From Caldatribacterium sp964426875 (GTDB taxonomy: Bacteria; Atribacterota; Atribacteria; Atribacterales; Caldatribacteriaceae): 64,000 nucleotides of DNA. Position 1 is the stretch's first letter. Each line of letters opens with the position of its first letter. The DNA is taken from assembly GCA_964426875.1 (NCBI GenBank), contig CAYRSB010000005.1, positions 1 through 64,000 of the forward strand. The letters run 5' to 3'. The notes under the pieces are model-generated. The model had not been told where the DNA came from. It saw only the letters and a program-made list of their open reading frames with translations, and searched no databases. A program made the position numbers and the translations under genes. Below are positions 1 to 7,114 of this stretch, piece by piece.

Positions 1-16
1 ACTTTCAGATTTACTA

Positions 17-148
17 CTGAAAAAGTGGAAAACTATGGTTAAACGTTTTTAATGACTGGCAGAGTTGCCGATACTGGTTAGGGCATAAGAGTCCTGAGGA
101 ATTCGAGAGGCTATACGGATTAGCCTGACAGTGCCTCCACTTTTTCAG
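17..148 (+). mobile_element. Miniature IS remnant with 13-bp terminal inverted repeats
   Basis: A 132-bp segment is bounded by perfect 13-bp inverted repeats: CTGAAAAAGTGGA at 17-29 and its reverse complement at 136-148. Just inside the right repeat, codons 75-128 read WLGHKSPEEFERLYGLA then a stop. This resembles the extreme C-terminus of IS3-type integrase-core transposases (typically R-x-x-x-LGY-K-S/T-P-x-E-F). Left end and transposase tail lie side by side, so the body appears deleted, leaving a MITE-like derivative. No target-site duplication is apparent. The family call is an inference from a short tail. Confidence 0.55.
75..128 (+). pseudogene. C-terminal fragment of IS3-like transposase
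   Basis: Only about 18 codons of the transposase are recognisable, ending in a TGA eight bases before the right inverted repeat. In-frame sequence upstream to about base 50 (NDWQSCRY) still fits the usual R-x-x-x-LG spacing, but further upstream resemblance stops. It cannot encode a functional enzyme. It serves mainly to identify the surrounding element. Confidence 0.5.
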
Positions 149-217
149 GGAAGTCCAGAAGGCACTCAACAAGCTACAGTGGTTACTCGCTTTTCACGTC
201 TTTCCCACAGGGAATAG

Positions 218-964
218 TCATTTCTTGACTGCTGCGATCTGCAAACCCACTACCGGCAATCCCCCGTACTGTCTTTCACCTATTTCCCGATCTTCCTCCA
301 CAAAGGTGATTGTAAAGCCGAGGTCCTCGATGATCTTTAGGTACTCGTCCTTGAGTAACGCACCACCCACACAACTGGCGATGAGTCGCTCATCATTTCT
401 TTCGGTCTCTTTGAGTTCTTGGAGTAGAACAATGTCGGAGATGTACATCCTTCCACCTTTTTTGAGCACTCGATGGATTTCTTGGAACGCCTTCACCTTA
501 TCCGGTACGAGATTGATAACACAGTTACTGAGAACAACATCACAAGAGTCGTCCTCAAGGGGCAGCTGTTCTATATCCCCAAGACGAAATTCCACATTGG
601 TGTAACCATACTTTTTTGCGTTTTCCCGAGCCTTATGCACCATTTCCTCGGTAATGTCAACGCCGATGACCTCACCACTTTTCCCGACCTTTTGGGCTGC
701 CAGAAAGCAATCTAACCCCACACCAGAACCTAAGTCCAAAACGGTCTCCCCTTCTTTGATTTCTCCCAGCGCAGTCGGGTTGCCACAACCAAGCCCCAGG
801 TTGGCGTCTGGGAGAGGATGCACCTCCTCATCAGAGTAGCCGATACTCCTTGCCACTTCCTGAGGGCTTTGCGGACTGCAGCTACAACCACAGCAACACC
901 CTTGGCCTCTGGCGATCTTCCCGTAATATTCCCGCACTATCCGCCGTATATCCCGTCTTGCCAT
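218..964 (-). CDS. arsM: Arsenite S-adenosylmethionine methyltransferase (ArsM-like)
   Basis: The 248-aa product is a class I SAM-dependent methyltransferase of the ArsM type, expected to methylate trivalent arsenic in the cytoplasm. The SAM-binding motif is VLDLGSGVGLDCF around residue 75, followed by IGVDITEEM. Cysteines typical of the family are visible: a CCCGCSC cluster near the N-terminus, LGLGCGNP, LSNCVINLVPDK and ASCVGGAL. The start is the ATG at 964, preceded by GAGG eight bases upstream. A GTG nine bases further upstream overlaps that ribosome-binding site and is less likely. It follows the broken DUF438 gene on the same strand and is intact, unlike that neighbour. Related orphan methyltransferases share the fold, so the arsenic substrate is inferred from the cysteine pattern. 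Confidence 0.85.
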   Translation of the reverse strand: MARRDIRRIVREYYGKIARGQGCCCGCSCSPQSPQEVARSIGYSDEEVHPLPDANLGLGCGNPTALGEIKEGETVLDLGSGVGLDCFLAAQKVGKSGEVIGVDITEEMVHKARENAKKYGYTNVEFRLGDIEQLPLEDDSCDVVLSNCVINLVPDKVKAFQEIHRVLKKGGRMYISDIVLLQELKETERNDERLIASCVGGALLKDEYLKIIEDLGFTITFVEEDREIGERQYGGLPVVGLQIAAVKK

Positions 965-1016
965 GGTATACACCTCAAGCCATTGAGACTACTTTTTAGT
1001 CCTTCCAGTCAAAGAG

Positions 1017-2216
1017 TCATTTTTCCCCTTGAATCTTCTGTACCTCCATTGTATCCTGTGTCACCTCTAACGTTCCAAGGTACTTCTTATTCTTCCTCCT
1101 CACCGCATAGTACCTTACGTAGATAAGCTTGTCCTCAAGGTTAATCCATAACCCTGCCACATCCTTTCCTCCCTTTCTTGAATGCCTCAAGGATTCTATT
1201 CACTATGTGGACACTCTTTTGGGGATGGCACTGCTGTACCTTTCTCCCGATAACTGCCTTGGTCCTTACGAAGATCTGCTTTCCGGCCTTGTTGAAGTAC
1301 TTAACGGTATCATTGGAATCCACAAAGATTATATACATCTATCGGGAGGGTGTCTATTATGGCCTCGACTTCTTCTTTGGAGAGGGTTCCAATCTCAAAC
1401 TCCAAATCCCCTCCAGAGGGGGGCGTAATTGCTCTTTTCTCCACCGCCACAGTCCCTGCGGCAAAATGCAGTGGGGTGAAGCGACAGTACCCGATCTCGT
1501 CGAAATCCTCCCTGGCCTCCAACCACTCCTTCTCGGCTACTACTCGTAGGGCGGTGGGGAAAAGAATGTTGTTCTCCTTGAATATGTGGCTTGAGAGGAA
1601 ATCGTTGAGCGATCGTGCAACCTTGGCGAATTGTTCCTTAAAGTTTTGGAAGCCCAAAGTGGTCCGCTTCTTCACAATTTCCCAGAGTTCTCCCTTCTTT
1701 TCTCTGATCTTATCGTGTTCCATCCACACTATCGCTGGGAGCTCAATCACTCCGTGCTTTTCCAAAAGTGGAAAGAGGACGTTTTCCTCACGTACATGGT
1801 GTTTCTCTGCATCCAGAAGTTCTCCAACCATTTGTCAAAGCTCTGCCACAGTATTGTCCGCCGAATCGAAGTCCCCCGCACCTCTCAGGAGATCAGTAAT
1901 CTGGAGGAGTTTTGTAGAAATCTGCAGAAGCATTTCATGTTCCTCCACGAGGATCCGAATCGGGATGGGTGGCTCCGAAGGCCGTTCTTGTCTCTCAAGC
2001 TGCTCCTTAAAAACCATAGGGTGGACATCGCAGAGGCACTGGATTTCCTCCCTCGGGATTCCCTCCCTCAATGAGTTCCTGTTCTACCCTTGCGATTTCC
2101 TCGGGAGCGATGCCCACAAGCCAGCGCTGGAACCTCTTCTTAACCTCTTGGGGTGAGGCACCGGAACAGAGTTGAGCAGGGATTTCACGCAAGATTCTCT
2201 TCCTCCCCTCTTCCAT
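1017..2216 (-). pseudogene. DUF438 / hemerythrin / PAS-like protein, broken by frameshifts and a stop
   Basis: Pieces in order are an N-terminal DUF438 domain (start at 2216), a hemerythrin-type HHE region (EKHHVREENVLFPLLEKHG, then WMEHDKIREKK) and a C-terminal PAS-like end (IGRKVQQCHPQKSVHIV, then YLGTLEVTQD). They sit in different frames. Shifts lie near 2060 (GGGAGGGAATCC on the minus strand), near 1325 and near 1155. An in-frame TGA at about 1832-1834 splits two segments that otherwise share one frame. Intact homologues are single proteins of about 400 aa thought to sense or handle redox or oxygen-related ligands. The gene starts two bases after the flavoprotein pseudogene stop, so the two were probably co-transcribed. 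Assembly error is possible but would need four independent errors. Confidence 0.8.
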
Positions 2217-2218
2217 CG

Positions 2219-3259
2219 CTATCCCCCTAAAATTCTACGGGCTAAGATTTCACTTAGTCTGACGACTTCAGCAATATTCTTCTCACCGGGTGAGCCGGCT
2301 ATTTCCAGCGCTCCAACGAACTCGACGTGACTTTGGGCTAAGATTTCCTGTAAATGTCCGTATCGCACCACCACTCCAGCCGTAAGAATTCACTGCCAAG
2401 GCAAATTTCAGTGGCGGTTTCAGGGTCTTTACGAGATAGGCGACGTATGCTGCCTGTGGATGTATGCCCCCAAGCACTGCGGGGGCACCAATGACAATGG
2501 TCTTCTTTTTCGTCCTTCCTTCCACCCACCCGCGGTATGCTTTGCTTCCAAAATACGTTCTGGGTTCCTGTATATCAGTCCGTGGCTTGGAGCAATCACA
2601 TCAATGGCCAAACCATCCACTTTCTCAATAGTCCTTTGCCCCACAGTCCTGAAGAGCATCATTATTTCGCCGAAGTACCGCTTTGCATGGACAACCACAT
2701 CCTCTACCTCGTTATCATTATCATATAGTCCCCAAGCCACATGAGTACCGAAGAAGTCGCACGAAAAGAGCACCCTCCGTCCAGGAACATACGTGAACAT
2801 AGTCTCAGGCCAGTGGAGCATGGGGGTAGCAATAAACTGCAGCGTTTTATCATCCAGGCTTACACTTTCCCTATCCTTCACCACGACTATCCGATTTTCT
2901 GATACCCTGTAGAACGTCTGAGCCATTCCTGCCCCTTTGTCTGAAGTCACAAGCCTTGCTCTACTGTTTATTTTCATCAAGTACGGTATGGCACCCGCAT
3001 GATCCGGCTCGGCATGGCTCATCACGATGTAATCGATCTCCGAAGGATCGACAACCCTCTGAATTTTTCCTCGAGCTCCTCTTCAAACCCTGGGTTCACA
3101 GTGTCTACCAAAGCCTTTTTCCGTACCAACCACGAGATAGGCATTATAGGTTGTCCCCTTGGGAAGCGTGATTAGGGCGTCAAAGCTCCTTCGATCCCAG
3201 TCCTTAACCCAAACCCAATAGGTATCCTGTAAAACTTCGACGGTATTCTGCCAGCCCAT
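2219..3259 (-). pseudogene. A-type flavoprotein (diiron oxygen/NO reductase family), decayed
   Basis: The original protein would start at ATG 3259 (MGWQNTVEVL). The metallo-beta-lactamase diiron domain is recognisable, with HAEPDHAG and APSHGLIYR, and is followed by part of the flavodoxin domain (IVIGAPAVLGGIHPQ, NSYGWSGGA). Frames change near 3120, 3070, 2520 and 2370. Roughly 50 residues of the FMN-binding flavodoxin segment appear to be missing between EGRTKKK and the IGAP motif. Such proteins (FprA/ROO) reduce O2 or NO to protect anaerobes. With several frameshifts plus a deletion the gene cannot make a working enzyme. It ends in TAG two bases before the DUF438 pseudogene start. Confidence 0.82.
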
Positions 3260-3339
3260 CGCTCAACCCCGTATCCGTGCAATAACACTCTTTACTTTCA
3301 AACCCACCACCTAAACTGAAACGAATCCCCAAAGAAGAG

Positions 3340-3879
3340 CTAATGTTGGTGTTCGGCTTCGCCTCTGCCATGATTTCCCTTATCCGTCACAAAAACATAC
3401 AGGTGGTGAGAAAAGAGAATGAAATCGAGCATTGCCTGTATATATTCTCTTGCGGCATCCACGCCGCTTTCATCGTAACTCTTCTTTTCCATAGCGCGTC
3501 GAAACTTTTCCTGCAGGACCTCTCTGACGGTATGTAAGAGGAATGCAACAACTTTCCCTGTATCTCCTTTTTCTATGGCCTCATGCGCCTTGGGAACTAC
3601 GGGTCCCCAATCGAGACCAGCAGGCTTTAGCCCAGTATATGGTGCTCCCTCTCCCTCCCTGTGTAAACGAACGGCAGTCTCGAAGAACCAGTAGTCTGCA
3701 AGTTCTTGTGCTTCATCGCTCAATTTCCTTACCTGGAGGGTTTTCTCAAAGGCTTTCCTTAATTCGCCTTCAACTCTTTTCGGCACCCAGGGAAGTATCA
3801 GGTTGACGTTTCCTGTTTCTAAGGACTTCTTTGCAGCCAAGACCACAGGGCCATCCATCGTGTCACAATGCGGGAGCAT
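3340..3879 (-). CDS. DUF6448 family protein
   Basis: The 179-aa protein begins MLPHCDTMDGPVV. The HCDTMDGP start, the ETGNVN segment, LADYWFFET..RLHREGEGAPYTGLKP and a helical C-terminus are what I know from the DUF6448 family. Its function is unknown to me, though the conserved H/C/D near the start could bind metal. A strong GGAGGTGA site lies six bases before the ATG. No signal peptide is visible, although some homologues have one. The last residues are GEAEHQH. It is the only intact gene between two broken ones, so it may still be under selection. No enzymatic role can be assigned. Confidence 0.78.
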   Translation of the reverse strand: MLPHCDTMDGPVVLAAKKSLETGNVNLILPWVPKRVEGELRKAFEKTLQVRKLSDEAQELADYWFFETAVRLHREGEGAPYTGLKPAGLDWGPVVPKAHEAIEKGDTGKVVAFLLHTVREVLQEKFRRAMEKKSYDESGVDAAREYIQAMLDFILFSHHLYVFVTDKGNHGRGEAEHQH

Positions 3880-3903
3880 ATGCTCACCTCCTTCACATCC
3901 CTT

Positions 3904-4390
3904 TTATTCAGATTGCCGTATACCTCCATCAATGACCAGGTCTATTCCCGTCACAAAGGATGACTCATCCGAAGCCAAGAATAAAGCTCCAAGAGCTATT
4001 TCCTCTGGTTCGGCTGGCCTGCCTAAGGCGGTAGATTCCAACACACTCTTGAGGTTCTTCTCGTCTTTCAAGAAATTCTCAGTCATCGGGTTTTTACTAC
4101 TCCCGGACAAATAGAGTTAACCCTAATGTTGTACTTTGCAAGCTCCATAGCAGCTACCTTTGTCAGTAGCCTCGAAGCCCCTTTGAAACACTGTAGGCCG
4201 CCAAGGCAGAATCAAAAGCTACTGTACCAGCTACGGAGGAAATGTTGACCATTGAATCCTTCCCAGCCTTCTTCATGGTAGGCAGAACGTATTTCATCCC
4301 CAAGAACTGGCTCTTCGCATTCACACTTACCACCTTATCCCATTCCTCTTCGGGGAGCTTCTTCCCCCGATTAAGGTGGAGTTTGTAATT
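3904..4390 (-). pseudogene. Short-chain dehydrogenase/reductase, N-terminally truncated and frameshifted
   Basis: Reading across frames gives LPEEEWDKVVSVNAKSQF, MVNISSVAGT, AAYSVSKG (the Y-x-x-x-K catalytic pair), NIRVNSICPG, and a C-terminus with GRPAEPEEIA and FVTGIDLVIDGG. This is the second half of a classical SDR. The N-terminal Rossmann motif TGxxxGxG is not found upstream. Frameshifts occur after AAYSVSKG and again just before PMTEN. The stop is the TAA at 3904. Substrate cannot be inferred. It lies upstream of and codirectional with the DUF6448 gene. Confidence 0.8.
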
Positions 4391-4784
4391 CTCTACCCGA
4401 GGTGGGATTTATCCTGGCCATAGTTATTACTCTTTAAGTAGGGGATATAGGAAAATTTCCTCTTCTCAAGAACCTGACCTCCTATGCTGGCTGAGAAACA
4501 ATCCTTCTGCTACACGGTATAATTCCATCTCCGACTGAGGAAACGAAAAGACCACCAGAAGGCAGTAGGGCAGCATCTGGCCGGGGCTACCTGGTGAGCG
4601 CTGAAGACTGAGAACCTATCAAGAACTGGGGATGCATAACACCGAGGGAGTGATTGGAGCGTAGGAACAAGAGACGCACAAGCTAAGGTTCGGGTTCATT
4701 GAGCTGAGCTCAGTCTCATTGATTGTGATACGCCCTCGAAAAACCTATCCTGAGAAAGGGCGAAGAGACGTGTCTCCAAAACAA
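4391..4784. other. Gene-free stretch after the SDR remnant
   Basis: I see no ORF with family resemblance, no tRNA and no convincing promoter here. Translation of the plus strand around 4620-4700 gives a weakly SRP54-like string interrupted by stops, which I did not accept. The stretch probably contains further decayed DNA belonging to the degenerate zone on the left of the window. Confidence 0.4.
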
Positions 4785-4834
4785 CATGGTAACCTTCCCT
4801 CTTTCTCTGCCCTCTTTCGAGGAAGGCTACCATG
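4785..4834 (-). terminator. Possible terminator hairpin after the lipoprotein gene
   Basis: CATGGTAACCTTCC (4785-4798) pairs with GGAAGGCTACCATG (4821-4834) over 14 positions with one G-U or mismatch, leaving a 22-base loop. On the minus strand it is followed by TTGTTTT. It overlaps the stop codon region of the lipoprotein ORF (stop at 4827-4829). The long loop makes it weaker than a classic intrinsic terminator. Confidence 0.4.
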
Positions 4835-5126
4835 CTTTGACCAGAGAGGTGGCGTGGGTGGGGGTGGCGGTACGGGCGACTGTGGAGGGGTTGCCTCTGG
4901 CGATGGGGTTGTTGTCACCACTGGAGTATTCGCCTCCGGTGGTGAAGTAAGAGTCCCTATTGGGATCGATGCCAATCCCGGTGTAGGTATTGCCTTCCGG
5001 GGCAGGAACCTCTCCTGGAGCTGAGGTTGGTGAGAAAACAGGAGCCCCCGTCTCTTCACCACACCCAAAGGCGAAAAGGATGAGGGACACAAAAGCCCCT
5101 AAAAGGATGACCGAGCTTCCCCTCAA
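4827..5126 (-). CDS. Small lipoprotein, possibly frameshifted in its Pro/Thr-rich tail
   Basis: The 99-aa ORF opens with MRGSSVILLG, a hydrophobic helix and LILFAFGCGEE, a lipoprotein-type signal whose cysteine at about residue 22 would be lipidated. A promoter at 5156-5184, a GGAGGA ribosome-binding site and a TTG start support real expression. After about 45 residues the ORF loses compositional character, whereas the neighbouring frame becomes strongly Pro/Thr-rich (TPVVTTTPSPEATPPQSP, then a proline run). A single frameshift near 4980 may therefore have replaced a proline-rich linker. No family is recognised. Beyond membrane anchoring no function can be given. Confidence 0.55.
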   Translation of the reverse strand: MRGSSVILLGAFVSLILFAFGCGEETGAPVFSPTSAPGEVPAPEGNTYTGIGIDPNRDSYFTTGGEYSSGDNNPIARGNPSTVARTATPTHATSLVKAW

Positions 5127-5155
5127 AGTTTTTCCTCCTCCCTCGGTACAAATCG

Positions 5156-5184
5156 ATTGTAGGGAAGTAACAGAAGGGGGTCAA
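5156..5184 (-). promoter_or_regulatory. Sigma-A type promoter of the small lipoprotein gene
   Basis: On the minus strand a -35 box TTGACC (5184-5179) and a -10 box TACAAT (5161-5156) are separated by exactly 17 bases. The downstream leader carries a GGAGGAGG ribosome-binding site before the TTG start at 5126. The alpha/beta hydrolase stop at 5265 is about 80 bases upstream. Confidence 0.65.
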
Positions 5185-5264
5185 GTGCTTGAGATTCTCT
5201 GGCAACGCCAACTCTGGCATTGCAGGGCCCTGGTCAGGGCTTGTGGGAACAGGTTTTTCAATTT

Positions 5265-6062
5265 CTATTCATGACTGAAGCTCTCAAGGACAAGTCTCGG
5301 CACTTGGTACTGAGGGAGGTAGAAGAGGTCGTGCTCGGCGTGGAACCAGAGAATGCTCTTTTGAGACCGAATGCATTCATAAAGGTCAAGAGTGCATTCA
5401 AGGGGAACAATACTGTCCTGGGTGGCGTTGAAAAAGTAAAGAGGAATACTCTTAAGGTCCTTCGCAAGGTTCAAAGGGTCGAGATCCTGGAAGATTCTCA
5501 CTGCTTCCGGAATGGGAAGGCCTTTCTTAGCAAGATCAAAGCGTATCTCCACTATTGAATCAAGCATGCTCTCTCGAAAGAGTGTCTCTATATTCCCTCC
5601 TCCCACCACAAAGGCGGCACTTCGAAATCTCCCGTAAAGGGCACAGACCGCACAACCCAGGAGTGCCCCCAGGCTCACTCCAAGCAAGAACATCCTCTCT
5701 TCTTGAACTTCCCCGAAGTGTTCCAGAAAATCAAGAGCCACAAGACAGTCCTCAACGGTTCTTTGGGTTGCCCTTCGATCGTCTTCAAGATCTGGAGAGA
5801 GAATATCTCTCCCTTCTCTTTTGCGTTCTCCATGGTATTCCATGTCAATGGCCAGTGCTAAAAAACCACGTCTCGCTATTTCCGAAGCGGAGAAAACGAT
5901 ACTCTCTTTGCTTCCCCGGTAATGGTGGAGAAAGAAAAGAGCCGGATAGGGCGGTGGGATGTGACGAGGCCTAAGAAGGAGGGCAGGGACACGCTCATCG
6001 AGGAAAAAGCGAAAAAGGGTGTAATCTCTTTTCTGCCGAAAGATTATCCAATCTTCCCCCAC
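5265..6062 (-). CDS. Alpha/beta hydrolase
   Basis: The 265-aa protein has an alpha/beta hydrolase layout similar to dienelactone hydrolase or acyl-peptidase type esterases. ALFFLHHYRG near residue 43 fits the oxyanion-hole strand. GVSLGALLG around residue 150 holds the nucleophile serine. ATQDSIVPLE around residue 215 supplies the acid and HAEHDLFY near residue 243 the histidine. No signal peptide or membrane segment is seen, so it is probably cytoplasmic. The start is GTG at 6062 with GGGAGG eight bases upstream. It is transcribed away from the EamA gene across a short shared intergenic region. The substrate is unknown. Confidence 0.75.
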   Translation of the reverse strand: MGEDWIIFRQKRDYTLFRFFLDERVPALLLRPRHIPPPYPALFFLHHYRGSKESIVFSASEIARRGFLALAIDMEYHGERKREGRDILSPDLEDDRRATQRTVEDCLVALDFLEHFGEVQEERMFLLGVSLGALLGCAVCALYGRFRSAAFVVGGGNIETLFRESMLDSIVEIRFDLAKKGLPIPEAVRIFQDLDPLNLAKDLKSIPLYFFNATQDSIVPLECTLDLYECIRSQKSILWFHAEHDLFYLPQYQVPRLVLESFSHE

Positions 6063-6082
6063 GGAAACGACCTCCCTGCTCG

Positions 6083-6110
6083 TTCAAAAGAGATTCTTGT
6101 GTGGTACAAT
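6083..6110 (+). promoter_or_regulatory. Candidate promoter of the EamA transporter gene
   Basis: TTCAAA (6083-6088) and TACAAT (6105-6110) are 16 bases apart. The predicted transcription start falls at about 6116-6118, right on the GTG start at 6117, so the message may be leaderless. The -35 box is weak. Confidence 0.4.
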
Positions 6111-6116
6111 CGGAAC

Positions 6117-6974
6117 GTGCTGAGGAAAAAAGCCTTTTTCGCTGATCTCGCACTTCTTGGAGTCAACACCATATGGGGAGCAACCTTCGTTACTATGAAA
6201 AACCTCCTCAACGAGGTCCATCCCCTCTCCATCCTCTTTTGGAGGTTCCTCATCGCCTTTCTGGTTCTCTGGAGTTTTTCTCGTTTTAAGGGATGGGAGA
6301 AAAAGACCTTCAGAGAGGGGGTTATTCTCGGCTGTGCCCTCTTTGGAGGCTACCTCTTTCAAACTCTGGGTCTTGTGTATGTGACCCCGGCTCGGTCTGC
6401 CTTCCTCACCGGACTCAGCACAATCATAATCCCCTTCTTTGCTTTTCTCATTCTGCAGACAAAAATCGACCGCTTGCTTCCCCTGAGTATTGCTACGGCT
6501 CTGGGAGGTCTTGCGCTCCTGAGCCTCAACGGAGGGAAAGGAGGGGGTGTATTTCTCTGGGGAGATACGCTCACCGTTCTTGGGGCCACGGCCTACGCCC
6601 TGCAGATTGTTCTTGTGGAGAAATTCGCTCACCAGAATGCCGCCCTCTCGCTCGTCACGGTTGAGATGGGAACAGTAACCGCTCTGAGTCTCTTCTTCAG
6701 TCTTCCGTTTGCCCTTGAGATTCCTCGAGAGCCGAGGATATGGGGGAGCTTATTTTTCCTCGGATTCTTTGCCACCGCTCTGTCCTTTACGGTGCAGAAA
6801 ATCGCCCAGCGTTATACCTCTTCTGTCCACGTAGGCATAATATTTATTTCCGAGCCAGTATTCGCAGCCCTTTTCTCCTACTTCCTCTGGCAGGAAAGAC
6901 TAACCCCCCAAAGTATCTTGGGTTGCGGCCTGATTCTCCTCGGGATTCTTATTGCTCAGCTCAGTCAGTCTTGA
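6117..6974 (+). CDS. EamA/DMT family membrane transporter
   Basis: From GTG 6117 the product is 285 aa with about ten hydrophobic helices and the two-fold EamA repeat. Family-typical stretches are NTIWGATFV near the start, SILFWRFLIA, PARSAFLTGLS, and in the second half SSVHVGIIFISEPVFAALF and GCGLILLGILIA. These drug/metabolite transporters export amino acids, nucleotides or other small molecules; the substrate cannot be told here. The open frame extends upstream to 5922, but those residues are charged, overlap the divergent hydrolase and lack family character. No ribosome-binding site precedes the GTG. Its stop overlaps the convergent 49-aa ORF by 10 bases. Confidence 0.82.
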   Translation: MLRKKAFFADLALLGVNTIWGATFVTMKNLLNEVHPLSILFWRFLIAFLVLWSFSRFKGWEKKTFREGVILGCALFGGYLFQTLGLVYVTPARSAFLTGLSTIIIPFFAFLILQTKIDRLLPLSIATALGGLALLSLNGGKGGGVFLWGDTLTVLGATAYALQIVLVEKFAHQNAALSLVTVEMGTVTALSLFFSLPFALEIPREPRIWGSLFFLGFFATALSFTVQKIAQRYTSSVHVGIIFISEPVFAALFSYFLWQERLTPQSILGCGLILLGILIAQLSQS

Positions 6975-7114
6975 GATTCGGTCTCCTCAACCTTAAGCTC
7001 GAACTCCAACCCCTCAAGGCAGAGAAGGTCTATGATTTTCTGAAGCAAGTTCTGTTCTTCAGCACGGCTCAAAGAATTTCCCTTCCTCTTGAACTGGCTG
7101 AGAATAATCTTCAT
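6965..7114 (-). CDS. 49-aa conserved-looking small protein coupled to the aminotransferase
   Basis: The ORF begins MKIILSQFKRKG, continues SLSRAEEQNLLQKIIDLL and ends EFELKVEETESQD. It is hydrophilic and mostly helical, with no signal peptide or cysteine pair. Its ATG overlaps the aminotransferase TGA as ATGA (7111-7114), and GGGGAGG lies within ten bases upstream, so it should be translated by coupling. Its end overlaps the convergent EamA stop by 10 bases. I do not recognise the family. It is too small to be an enzyme and may be a regulatory or structural partner, which is inference. Confidence 0.6.
   Translation of the reverse strand: MKIILSQFKRKGNSLSRAEEQNLLQKIIDLLCLEGLEFELKVEETESQD

Noticed and set aside
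1826..1840. TGA as selenocysteine or recoded codon in the DUF438 gene
   Set aside because: The gene has several other frameshifts and no role for Sec is known in this domain; ordinary decay is simpler.
1350..2156. 268-aa plus-strand ORF opposite the DUF438 pseudogene
   Set aside because: Serine-rich shadow frame with no motif or ribosome site; the minus strand carries the recognisable domains.
4620..4720. Weakly SRP54-like plus-strand peptide (ITPRE, RRNKRRTS, GSGSLS)
   Set aside because: Interrupted by several stops and too short; probably chance.
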